5,431 bases of DNA from Clostridia bacterium (GCA_900767815.1 CAAGAM010000058.1:1-5431), one strand, 5' to 3'. Counted from the stretch's first letter, positions 1-5,431 are shown. Made by a program: numbers and translations. Notes: generated from the sequence alone by a model not told the origin.

Positions 1-413
1 CCTTCGATATATCCGTCCTCGCCCGCAACTAAAGCAGGATCGATTGCGAGAATTTTATAAACGTTGCCTTTAAGGGTTTTTATTTTGCCCGCGGGTTTTG
101 TAAATTCCGTATCGGTAAGAGCGTAAGCGGTAGTAGTTACCGCGTTGCCCGTATCCGCCCAGTTTCCGATTACGAGTTCGACTTTGATTTTTTCGAAGTA
201 TTCAGCCTTTATCTTTTTCGCAAATTTAATCGCAAAATACTCTTCATGACCCAATCCTTCGGTGAAATTCATCTTGGTGGAGTTATCCGCACCGGGGAAA
301 AGACCGGGAATAGCGTTATCGTCAACCGCGCCCTGGTGTAACTTATTGCTCGTTTTTAAGCCGTCGATTTCAAGCCAGGAATCGACGTCGTTCATATCGA
401 CTTTTACGTTTTC
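1..413 (-). repeat. Protein-level tandem repeat, unit 2 (residues 204 on, cut by window edge)
   Basis: This second copy opens with NVKVDMND. It carries DNAIPGLF at residues 235-242, KMNFT, KAEYF at 272-276, YALTDTEF at 300-307 and DGYIEG at the window edge. It has a tryptophan in DSWLEIDG and another in IGNWADTG that unit 1 lacks. The expected closing strand lies outside the window, and more copies may follow. Confidence 0.8.
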
Positions 414-1022
414 CGTAGGAGCTTTTTCTTCCGCAAGAACAAGTTCGACGTAATCTGCGAAAATCTGACCGGAAACGCCGTCGGTTTTCTTGATTACAAA
501 ACCGCTGATATATCCGTCTTTGCCGGAGAGTTTGGAAGCGTCGAGAGAAAGAATGACGTTTTCGTTTTCAAGCGTCGACGTAACGGTGCCCGCCGAATTT
601 TCGAATGCGGTGTCCGTAGAAGCGTAACCGTTAAGAACTTTTTCGCCCGCGGTTCCGACTGCAAGTTTTATGTTGACGGTTGAAAAATATTCGGCTTTAT
701 AAGATTTTCCGAATTTTACGGTTACCGTTCCTCCGACCGCTATCTGATTGTTCGTAAACACCATCTTCGTTTCGCCTTTCGCTTCTGTGAAAAGACCGGG
801 GATGGCATTATCGAGGTTTTTGTCGTTAACGCCGCCCTCGGCTTCGAGCGTAGCCGAAGTACCGTCCATGTCGAGCAAGACGTTAGCCGTCGGCTTTTCG
901 TCTACTAAAGTTTCGTCCGCACGCGCTCTCGTCGCAAACGAAACGGCTGTTGCCATAGAAAGGCACAGCGCAAGGATCATAGCGATGAATACGCTTTTTT
1001 TGTCTGAAATTTTATTTACCAT
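1..1022 (-). CDS. Secreted tandem-repeat protein, possible carbohydrate-binding modules (3' end outside window)
   Basis: The minus-strand frame from the ATG at 1022-1020 is open to the left edge: 340 complete codons with no stop. Residues 1-35 look like a Sec signal peptide: a lysine-containing start (NKISDKKS), a hydrophobic core at about 11-30, then an AxA site (ARA, 33-35) ahead of DETLV. Two diverged repeats follow, about 46-203 and 204 onward, sharing DNAIPGLF, KMxFT, KAEYF, YAxTDTxF and DGYIxG. The first ends in a strand-like QIFADYVELVLAEE, the kind of ending seen in jelly-roll sugar-binding modules. No catalytic motif, anchor or cell-wall domain is visible in this part. The start is fixed by AGGAGG four bases upstream. 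The cysteine at 20 sits in LALC, which is a poor lipobox, so a lipoprotein is unlikely. I do not recognise the family; carbohydrate binding is inferred from the fold-like pattern and the neighbouring rhamnosidase. Confidence 0.85.
   Translation of the reverse strand, partial: MVNKISDKKSVFIAMILALCLSMATAVSFATRARADETLVDEKPTANVLLDMDGTSATLEAEGGVNDKNLDNAIPGLFTEAKGETKMVFTNNQIAVGGTVTVKFGKSYKAEYFSTVNIKLAVGTAGEKVLNGYASTDTAFENSAGTVTSTLENENVILSLDASKLSGKDGYISGFVIKKTDGVSGQIFADYVELVLAEEKAPTENVKVDMNDVDSWLEIDGLKTSNKLHQGAVDDNAIPGLFPGADNSTKMNFTEGLGHEEYFAIKFAKKIKAEYFEKIKVELVIGNWADTGNAVTTTAYALTDTEFTKPAGKIKTLKGNVYKILAIDPALVAGEDGYIE
414..887 (-). repeat. Protein-level tandem repeat, unit 1 (residues ~46-203)
   Basis: This is the first of two diverged copies in the secreted protein. 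It opens with NVLLDMDG, carries DNAIPGLF at residues 71-78, KAEYF at 109-113, YASTDTAF at 133-140 and DGYISG at 169-174, and ends with FADYVELVLAEE. The same blocks recur in the same order about 158-167 residues later. The similarity is clear in protein but weak in DNA, so the duplication is old. Confidence 0.8.
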
Positions 1023-1026
1023 ATTT

Positions 1027-1032
1027 CCTCCT
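1027..1032 (-). promoter_or_regulatory. Strong ribosome binding site for the secreted protein
   Basis: AGGAGG on the minus strand lies four bases (AAAT) before the ATG at 1022-1020. It is the only full-strength Shine-Dalgarno sequence before any of the four genes here, and it fixes this start. Confidence 0.85.
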
Positions 1033-1077
1033 ACGCCCCTTGAATATTTTTTTAGGAACATTTTTACCGTTAAGAGA

Positions 1078-1100
1078 TTTCTCTTGCAAAGCAAGAGAAA
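1078..1100 (-). promoter_or_regulatory. 10-bp perfect hairpin in the leader of the secreted protein gene
   Basis: TTTCTCTTGC and GCAAGAGAAA are perfect inverted arms separated by three bases. They lie about 60-80 bases downstream of the predicted start of the minus-strand transcript and directly abut the palindrome at 1100-1115. No T-run follows on either strand, so this is not an intrinsic terminator. It could be an mRNA-stabilising 5' hairpin, a regulatory leader structure or a protein-binding site. Confidence 0.55.
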
Positions 1101-1115
1101 CGGGATATATCCCGT
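1100..1115. promoter_or_regulatory. 16-bp perfect palindrome ACGGGATATATCCCGT, operator or leader stem
   Basis: All 16 bases are self-complementary, and symmetry stops immediately outside. The site lies about 43-58 bases downstream of the predicted transcription start of the secreted protein gene. That fits a dimeric repressor operator acting as a roadblock. In RNA it would be a 6-bp stem with a UAUA loop, stacked next to the hairpin at 1078-1100. I do not recognise it as a known regulator's consensus. Confidence 0.5.
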
Positions 1116-1164
1116 CCGAAAAGATTTATCGCGTCGTATCGACCAACCTGTTCTTTACGTTTCA

Positions 1165-1193
1165 ATTATACCAGCCAAACTTTACGAATTCAA
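1165..1193 (-). promoter_or_regulatory. Sigma-A promoter of the secreted protein gene
   Basis: On the minus strand, -35 TTGAAT (1193-1188), a 17-base spacer ending in TGG, and a perfect -10 TATAAT (1170-1165). The TGG makes it an extended -10. Transcription should begin near 1158, giving a leader of about 135 bases with two inverted repeats before the ribosome site at 1032-1027. Confidence 0.8.
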
Positions 1194-1237
1194 TATACTG
1201 CAGCAATTGTTTTATACACTACATTAACATGATTTTC

Positions 1238-1266
1238 TTGACAAAAGCTTTTTTAGAAGTTATAAT
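1238..1266 (+). promoter_or_regulatory. Perfect-consensus sigma-A promoter of the AraC-family gene
   Basis: TTGACA (1238-1243), exactly 17 bases, then TATAAT (1261-1266): a full match to the vegetative consensus. Only nine bases separate the -10 from the ATG at 1276, so transcription should start about 2-4 bases before the start codon. Such a strong core suggests repression, or autorepression by the gene product, but no operator is proven. Confidence 0.85.
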
Positions 1267-1275
1267 GTACACGAT

Positions 1276-2091
1276 ATGTATAATTTAAGTACCGAGATAT
1301 TTTCGAATATAAATAAAGAAAACGCCCTCGTTCAAATTACGAACAAAGGCGACAGATATTATCATTCTCATAATTTTTACGAGTTGTTTTACATAACGAA
1401 CGGCACGATAAAACACAGCCTTAACAGCGAAACGGACGAACTTTCCATGGGCGACGTGGTTTTCTTGCGTCCCGGCGATATTCATTGCTTTTTGCGCGAA
1501 CCCGATAACGCCTGCGCACACCGAGACTTGGCACTAACCGTTCCGTTATACGAAAAAGCGGTTACATTTTTTAAATACAACCCCTTGTCCGACCATACGG
1601 CTTATGCAAAAGCGAAAATAGATATAGAAACGCTGAACAAACTCGAAACGGAATTGCAGACGATAGGAAACGCCGACGCCGAAAAAAATCCGTCCTTTTA
1701 TTTCGCCTTGGCAGAACTTTTCAAAGCGAAGCGCAACGCCGATTTGCAAGGTAAACAGAGAAACAGCGCGCCCGAGTGGATTTTAGGGCTTATCGCAAAA
1801 CTCGAAATGCCCGAGTTCTTCTGTCTGTCCCCGTCGGAGATTTTCGCCGAACTCAACTATTCAAAAGAATACGTTTCGAAGACTTTTCGAAAAGTTACGG
1901 GGAAAACGCTTACCGATTATATGAATCAAAGAAAACTTTCCCTCGCCTCGGTGCTTATTCAGAATACCGATAAATCCATCGAAAGAATAAGCTTCGAATG
2001 CGGTTATAACAACGTTTCTTATTTTTACAGAACGTTCAAACAAACCTTCGGAAAAACTCCGCACGAACTAAGAAAAATCACTTCCAAATGA
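1276..2091 (+). CDS. AraC-family transcriptional regulator with N-terminal cupin (ChbR-like layout)
   Basis: This 271-residue cytoplasmic DNA-binding protein has the usual length for a two-domain AraC regulator. The N-terminal sensor carries both cupin motifs: G25 followed by H30-x-H32, E36 and G43, then G59 and PGDIH at 66-70. It is the kind of domain that binds a sugar in ChbR-type regulators. The C-terminal ~95 residues hold two helix-turn-helix units: the first around SPSEIFAELNYSKEYVSKTF, the second around SIERISFECGYNNVSYFYR, closing with the typical FGKTPHELR. It is divergent from the secreted repeat protein and convergent with the rhamnosidase, both plausible targets by context. A perfect sigma-A promoter ends nine bases before the ATG, with no ribosome site between, so the mRNA is probably near-leaderless. 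No ATG, GTG or TTG occurs in frame in the next 17 codons, before the cupin begins. The ligand is unknown; L-rhamnose or a rhamnoside is a guess. Confidence 0.93.
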   Translation: MYNLSTEIFSNINKENALVQITNKGDRYYHSHNFYELFYITNGTIKHSLNSETDELSMGDVVFLRPGDIHCFLREPDNACAHRDLALTVPLYEKAVTFFKYNPLSDHTAYAKAKIDIETLNKLETELQTIGNADAEKNPSFYFALAELFKAKRNADLQGKQRNSAPEWILGLIAKLEMPEFFCLSPSEIFAELNYSKEYVSKTFRKVTGKTLTDYMNQRKLSLASVLIQNTDKSIERISFECGYNNVSYFYRTFKQTFGKTPHELRKITSK

Positions 2092-2096
2092 TTTTT
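2073..2096. terminator. Weak A/T-rich inverted repeat between convergent genes
   Basis: AAAAATCA (2073-2080) and TGATTTTT (2089-2096) are perfect arms around an 8-base loop and span the stop codon of the AraC-family gene. The A-run and T-run would give a U-tract on both strands, so it could act as a bidirectional terminator in the 17-base gap before the rhamnosidase stop. The stem has little GC and a large loop, so it would be weak. Confidence 0.3.
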
Positions 2097-2108
2097 ACAC
2101 AAGTAAAT

Positions 2109-4748
2109 TTATCGTTTTTCGCGCGCGAGAATTATATGATGTTCTCCGCCTTTGAAAATCATCGATTTTATATTCTGTTCCGCGGGCGCGTCGTCCGCGG
2201 ATTTTATTTTGTATCCTTTCGGCGCGTAAAATTTTGCCTCGCAAAGATACGGCACGGCGATTTTAACGGATGCTTCCGCCTCGCCGATTTCGTATCCGAC
2301 GGCATATTTACCGTAAACGGAATCGTATTCGCCGTATACTTTTTTCAGCCTTTCATCAAATACGGGAGATAAAACCGCGCGCTTGAATCCGCTCGCCGTT
2401 TCTTCTTGATTTATGCCGATAATCGACTTATAGACCCACGAAACCACCGCGCCATACGCATAGTGGTTCAGGCTGTTCATCTCTCCCGCTCGTATAGAGC
2501 CGTTCGGTAAAATCGAATCCCAACGTTCCCAGACGGTTGTTGCGCCCATATTTACCGCGTACAGCCAACTCGGCAATTCTTCGCGAAGCAAAAGGGTGTA
2601 AGCCGTTTTTTCGTAACCCGCTTTCGTAAGCGCGCCGAGCAGAAACGCCGTGCCGATAAATCCCGTGGAAAGTTTATATCCGTTTTCGGCAATTTTTTCG
2701 TTAAGTCTTTTGCCGGCGGATTTTATGTCCGCAAGCCCGAATTCGATAGCCAAGGCGTAAGCCGTTTGCGTATCGTTAGCGATTATACCGTTTCCCGAAA
2801 CGTATTTTTTGTTAATCGCAACGAGAATTTCCGCCGCCAATCTTTCATATTTCTCGCCTTCCTGCTCCTCGCCGACGATTTTTGCGGCTTTTGCCGTTAA
2901 AACAGCCGCATTGTAATAATATGCGGTCGCTATAAATCCCGTATCGGTAAGTCCGTGTTTGTCGCTCGGGTCGGGATTGTCGAGCGCGAGCCAGTCGCCG
3001 AATTGAAACCCGTAGTCGCGGATGCGCTTTCCGCCGCGGTTTTCGTCCGAAAGAAGCAGAAATCCCGTCCAAAACTTCATATTCGTGTAGTTTTTCTTCA
3101 ATTCTTCCTTATCTCCCGTGAATTTGTAAAGATTCCGAGGGATTATAACGGAGGCGTCGCCCCAACCCGCGGACGTTCTTCCGAGCATAAAATCGTTGTT
3201 TTCCACGGGCTTTGCTCCATCGTAGAGTTCTTCGCGGGCATAAAAACAATCGGGAACGACAAACGGACAAGATCCGCCGTAGCGGAGTTGTTCTTGCCGC
3301 ATATTTTCGAGATACTTCGAATAAAAAGCCGCGCAATCGGCGTTAAACAAAGCCGTTTCCGAAAAGACCTGCGCGTCGCCCGTCCAGCCGAAACGCTCGT
3401 CGCGTTGCGGACAATCCATAGGTATATCGAGGAAATTGTCTTTTTGGCTGTTGAATGCGTTCTCGATAAATTTGTTTAACTTTTCGTTCGAAGTTTCGAT
3501 TCTCCCCGTTTGAGCCATATCCGATCGAACGGAAACGCCGACGAAATTATCGAGCGTTTTTTTATCGATTTTTGCCCCTTCGACTTTTACGTATCTGAAC
3601 CCGAAAAATGTAAAATGCGGGCGTAAAAGTCGATTATCGCCGTCGGAAGTGTAACAATAGGTTGATTTGGCGGTGCGTAAATTATCGCGATAAAAATTTC
3701 CGTTTTGCAAAATTTCGCCGTAAGTCAAGGTGAGTTTTTCCCCGCGCGTTAAAAAATCGGAAATTTCAACCCAACCCGTTATTTCTTTGCCGAAGTCAAG
3801 TACGGTTTCGCCGTTCGGCGTTTTTATAAGCGTTGCTTTATATCTTTCCTTTGCGGTTACGCGCGGACTTATTCTCGATATTATTTTCGCTTTCGGCTTT
3901 TCGGTAAATTTTGTCTTCTTTGCTTTTAAAATAATTTCGGCATATACTTTGCCGTTTTCGTCAAAAATTTCTTTGCGCGCGTCGTAAATCTCTCCGTCGT
4001 AAATTTCGGAAAAAATAACGGGGGATTGAATTTCTTTCCATTTTTCGTCGGTCGTAAGAACCGTATTCCCGTCCGAAACAATTTCCGCCGAAAGTATAAA
4101 ACCTTTACCGAACGCGCCTATGCCGTTTACGCCGTTCGTCGGATACCTGCCGCCGTGCCAGCCGTTACCGCATAAAACGGCGATTTCGTTCTCTCCGTCG
4201 CAAAGGTATTCCGAAATATCGTAAGTTTGATATTGCAGAATATAACGATAATCGTCGCAATAAGGAGTAAAATATTCGTCGCCGACTTTTTTGCCGTTTA
4301 TATACGCTTCGTAAAGCCCGAGCGCGGTTATGTAAAGACGGGCGTTCACGGCGGACTTTGCGGTAAATTTACAATAGAAAGCCGTCGATTCTGTATTCTC
4401 GGTCGCCGTGGTTATAAACGGAATATCCCATTCGGAGTTTTTTCTTCCGCATTCGAAAAACGATTGTTCGCTTGCGTTTTCGTCTTTGTCGTTTACAACT
4501 GTAACTCGCCAGAAATACTTAATTCCGCCCGAAAAATCGTATGGCAAACGAAACGCGTTCGGGCTTATATCGCTCCAAGTTTCGGAAAAAAAGATATTTT
4601 TAAACGTTTCGTCCGTAGCAACGTCGATTCTTACGCTTTTTATTTTTCCACAGCCTTCGCCCTCGACCTTAAAAGAAAAAATGGGATTAAGTGTACTTAT
4701 CCCGAGCGGTTCGAAAAGTCTGTTTACCTGTAAATTTGTTATTTTCAT
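2109..4748 (-). CDS. Intracellular alpha-L-rhamnosidase, glycoside hydrolase family 78
   Basis: The enzyme (879 residues) hydrolyses terminal alpha-L-rhamnose from glycosides or oligosaccharides by the inverting GH78 mechanism. There is no signal peptide, so it acts in the cytoplasm. In order: an N-terminal beta-domain opening with VNRLFEPLGISTLNP (1-100); the rhamnosidase N domain with ALGLYEAYINGKKVGD (about 120-275); a concanavalin-like domain with DFGKEITGW (about 310-410); the (alpha/alpha)6 catalytic barrel (about 413-780); and a C-terminal beta-domain. The barrel has DCPQRDERFGWTGD at 445-458, with E451 the expected general acid, and WERWDS at 740-745, with E741 the expected base, then NHYAYG. 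All expected motifs are intact. The frame extends upstream to a TTG at 4814, but that lies in the promoter. The ATG at 4748 is the first ATG and gives the typical family start MKITNLQVNRL. No good ribosome site precedes it. The natural substrate is unknown. Confidence 0.95.
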   Translation of the reverse strand: MKITNLQVNRLFEPLGISTLNPIFSFKVEGEGCGKIKSVRIDVATDETFKNIFFSETWSDISPNAFRLPYDFSGGIKYFWRVTVVNDKDENASEQSFFECGRKNSEWDIPFITTATENTESTAFYCKFTAKSAVNARLYITALGLYEAYINGKKVGDEYFTPYCDDYRYILQYQTYDISEYLCDGENEIAVLCGNGWHGGRYPTNGVNGIGAFGKGFILSAEIVSDGNTVLTTDEKWKEIQSPVIFSEIYDGEIYDARKEIFDENGKVYAEIILKAKKTKFTEKPKAKIISRISPRVTAKERYKATLIKTPNGETVLDFGKEITGWVEISDFLTRGEKLTLTYGEILQNGNFYRDNLRTAKSTYCYTSDGDNRLLRPHFTFFGFRYVKVEGAKIDKKTLDNFVGVSVRSDMAQTGRIETSNEKLNKFIENAFNSQKDNFLDIPMDCPQRDERFGWTGDAQVFSETALFNADCAAFYSKYLENMRQEQLRYGGSCPFVVPDCFYAREELYDGAKPVENNDFMLGRTSAGWGDASVIIPRNLYKFTGDKEELKKNYTNMKFWTGFLLLSDENRGGKRIRDYGFQFGDWLALDNPDPSDKHGLTDTGFIATAYYYNAAVLTAKAAKIVGEEQEGEKYERLAAEILVAINKKYVSGNGIIANDTQTAYALAIEFGLADIKSAGKRLNEKIAENGYKLSTGFIGTAFLLGALTKAGYEKTAYTLLLREELPSWLYAVNMGATTVWERWDSILPNGSIRAGEMNSLNHYAYGAVVSWVYKSIIGINQEETASGFKRAVLSPVFDERLKKVYGEYDSVYGKYAVGYEIGEAEASVKIAVPYLCEAKFYAPKGYKIKSADDAPAEQNIKSMIFKGGEHHIILAREKR

Positions 4749-4785
4749 CGTTTTAATGCCGAATTCCGTATAATACTTCCCGTAA

Positions 4786-4814
4786 ATTGTACCACGAATA
4801 CGGATGTTTAACAA
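4786..4814 (-). promoter_or_regulatory. Sigma-A promoter of the rhamnosidase gene
   Basis: On the minus strand, -35 TTGTTA (4814-4809), a 17-base spacer ending in TGG, and -10 TACAAT (4791-4786). Transcription should start near 4779, about 30 bases before the ATG at 4748. The weak -35 and off-consensus -10 fit a promoter that needs an activator. The -35 is preceded by TATA, as at the secreted-protein promoter, so both share GTATATTG. Confidence 0.65.
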
Positions 4815-5066
4815 TATACGAGGTTGAACTATTACTACATTACGTTGACCGAAAGGTCTACCCGTTCCGTCTTTGCGAACATTGCGTAAAAGGTAAACCG
4901 TTCCCCGTCTGTTTTTATATCCGCAAAAGGAAGTAAGATTATAAATCCGACTTCCTTCTTTGTTTTTGGTTTATATTTTTGTTTTTAATGGCATATTAGT
5001 CAAACACCCGCCAAAGTGCCGTTTGATATTTATTCTGAAATCATGTGTCGGTAAACTCAATAGCAA
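4815..5066. other. Noncoding stretch between divergent genes; possible gene remnant or dispersed element
   Basis: No gene with a normal start is visible. It holds a small GACC-GAAA-GGTC hairpin with a GNRA-type loop (4847-4858), the terminator-like hairpin at 4927-4967, and a loose inverted repeat TCAAAC/GTTTGA (5000-5026). On the minus strand, 4984-4838 is a 49-codon open frame with no upstream ATG and strikingly protein-like content (for example FIILLPFADIKTDGERFTF), ending at TAG 4837-4835. It could be the tail of a decayed gene, a dispersed repeat element or chance. I do not recognise it. Confidence 0.4.
4927..4967 (+). terminator. Orphan intrinsic-terminator-like hairpin
   Basis: AAGGAAGT (4927-4934) and ACTTCCTT (4950-4957) form a perfect 8-bp stem. 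Inside it, GATT/AATC (4937-4940, 4944-4947) can add 4 bp after a two-by-two internal loop. On the plus strand a T-rich tail follows (CTTTGTTTTT); on the minus strand the tail is only a short T-run. No plus-strand gene lies upstream between the rhamnosidase start and this hairpin, so its client is unclear: antisense read-through, an unseen small RNA or a lost gene. Confidence 0.5.
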
Positions 5067-5095
5067 TTGAAAAATATAAAAATTTATGGTATAAT
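5067..5095 (+). promoter_or_regulatory. Sigma-A promoter of the SUFU-like gene
   Basis: TTGAAA (5067-5072), a 17-base spacer ending in TGG, and a perfect -10 TATAAT (5090-5095) make a strong extended -10 promoter. Transcription should start near 5102, about 21 bases before the ATG at 5123. This gives the gene its own promoter, separate from the sugar locus. Confidence 0.8.
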
Positions 5096-5122
5096 ATAAT
5101 TAACCAAGCAAAAGTGAATAAG

Positions 5123-5431
5123 ATGAAAAGCAAAAGACAGCAAAAACTATACGACCATTATAAAACCGTTTTCGGGGAAGAGCCGATTTTCAGTCTGAAA
5201 CTGAAAAAGAACGTTCTGCCGACGGATATGAAGCCGATAACGACGCTTGTTTTCAAACCGACGGACGAAATGCCGTTTTGGAAACTGTGTACAATCGGCG
5301 CAAGCGATTATCTGATGCCCGAGCGTGAAATTGGTTGGGGAAGAAAAGCCAACCGCCGCAACGAGTATATGATGCTTATTTCGCCCGACGTCGATATTCG
5401 TAATCCTTCGGACGACGAAGACGCGCCGACG
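5123..5431 (+). CDS. Suppressor-of-fused (SUFU)-like domain protein, N-terminal part
   Basis: The first 103 codons are in the window and the frame is open at the right edge. After a basic N-terminus (MKSKRQQK) comes a stretch like bacterial SUFU-domain proteins: a strand with LVFKPTDEMPFWKLCTIGASDYLMPE, then RRNEYMMLISPDVDI, matching the family's usual strand, (T)xGxSDxxM and E(Y/L)M(I)x(L) pattern. There is no signal peptide or membrane segment, so it is probably cytoplasmic. Bacterial SUFU proteins have no settled role; some sit in polymorphic-toxin loci as immunity proteins, but no toxin is visible here. The ATG at 5123 is preferred over an in-frame GTG at 5114; neither has a clear ribosome site. 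Leucine is mostly CTG (5 of 8), which is uncommon in the neighbouring genes and may mark a different origin. The family call rests on pattern recognition of a partial protein. Confidence 0.65.
   Translation, partial: MKSKRQQKLYDHYKTVFGEEPIFSLKLKKNVLPTDMKPITTLVFKPTDEMPFWKLCTIGASDYLMPEREIGWGRKANRRNEYMMLISPDVDIRNPSDDEDAPT

Noticed and set aside
960..968. Possible lipobox (LALC at residues 17-20) in the secreted protein
   Set aside because: Leucine at -1 is not accepted in lipoboxes, the hydrophobic core continues past it, and a good AxA site follows at 33-35.
748..1227. 159-codon plus-strand open frame over the secreted-protein start and the intergenic region
   Set aside because: Most of it is antisense to the signal peptide and first repeat, and its tail crosses both leader inverted repeats and the minus-strand promoter. 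It has no recognisable domain.
2955..3479. 174-codon plus-strand open frame
   Set aside because: It is antisense to the catalytic barrel of the rhamnosidase, whose conserved motifs prove the minus-strand reading; it has no domain or ribosome site.
4683..4703. Imperfect inverted repeat GGGATTAAG/CTTATCCC, resembling the GGGATA/TATCCC arms of the palindrome at 1100-1115
   Set aside because: It lies in rhamnosidase codons for the family-conserved LGISTLNP segment, has a bulge and different spacing; coding constraint explains it better than a second operator.
4227..4733. 168-codon plus-strand open frame and an overlapping 121-codon frame at 4408-4773
   Set aside because: Both are antisense to the N-terminal domains of the rhamnosidase, with no domain or promoter of their own.
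5000..5026. TCAAAC/GTTTGA inverted repeat as a terminator
   Set aside because: The stem is 6 bp with a long loop and no T-run follows on either strand.
1..5431. CRISPR array, tRNA, rRNA, insertion sequence or phage genes
   Set aside because: No regularly spaced repeats, cloverleaf, ribosomal RNA core, transposase or integrase motif was seen on either strand.

Overview
The window reads as a piece of a Bacillota genome, probably an uncultured gut-type Clostridia. This placement rests on the low-to-moderate GC content, near-consensus sigma-A promoters (three with an extended -10), a strong AGGAGG ribosome site, and the pairing of an AraC/cupin regulator with a GH78 rhamnosidase. No marker gene fixes the taxonomy.

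Layout: (1) 1-1022, minus strand: the first 340 codons of a secreted protein built from tandem ~160-residue repeats, running off the left edge. (2) 1023-1275: a divergent intergenic region with a promoter for each neighbour, a long leader for the secreted gene holding two abutting inverted repeats, and a plus-strand promoter so close to the regulator's ATG that its mRNA should be almost leaderless. (3) 1276-2091, plus strand: an AraC-family regulator with an N-terminal cupin. (4) 2109-4748, minus strand: an intracellular GH78 alpha-L-rhamnosidase, convergent with the regulator. (5) 4749-5122: a divergent intergenic region with a promoter for each neighbour, an orphan terminator-like hairpin and a protein-like open frame with no start codon. 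(6) 5123-5431, plus strand: the first 103 codons of a SUFU-like protein, running off the right edge.

Working model (inference): the cupin/AraC protein senses a sugar and controls sugar-scavenging genes. The likely targets are the divergent secreted repeat protein, which may bind carbohydrate at the cell surface, and the cytoplasmic rhamnosidase, which would trim L-rhamnose from imported oligosaccharides or glycosides. No transporter or rhamnose catabolic gene is visible. The SUFU-like gene has its own promoter and different leucine codon use, so it is probably unrelated to the sugar locus. I found no CRISPR array, tRNA, rRNA, insertion sequence or clearly new system. The most unusual parts are the structured leader at 1072-1115, the near-leaderless regulator, and the odd noncoding stretch at 4835-4984.
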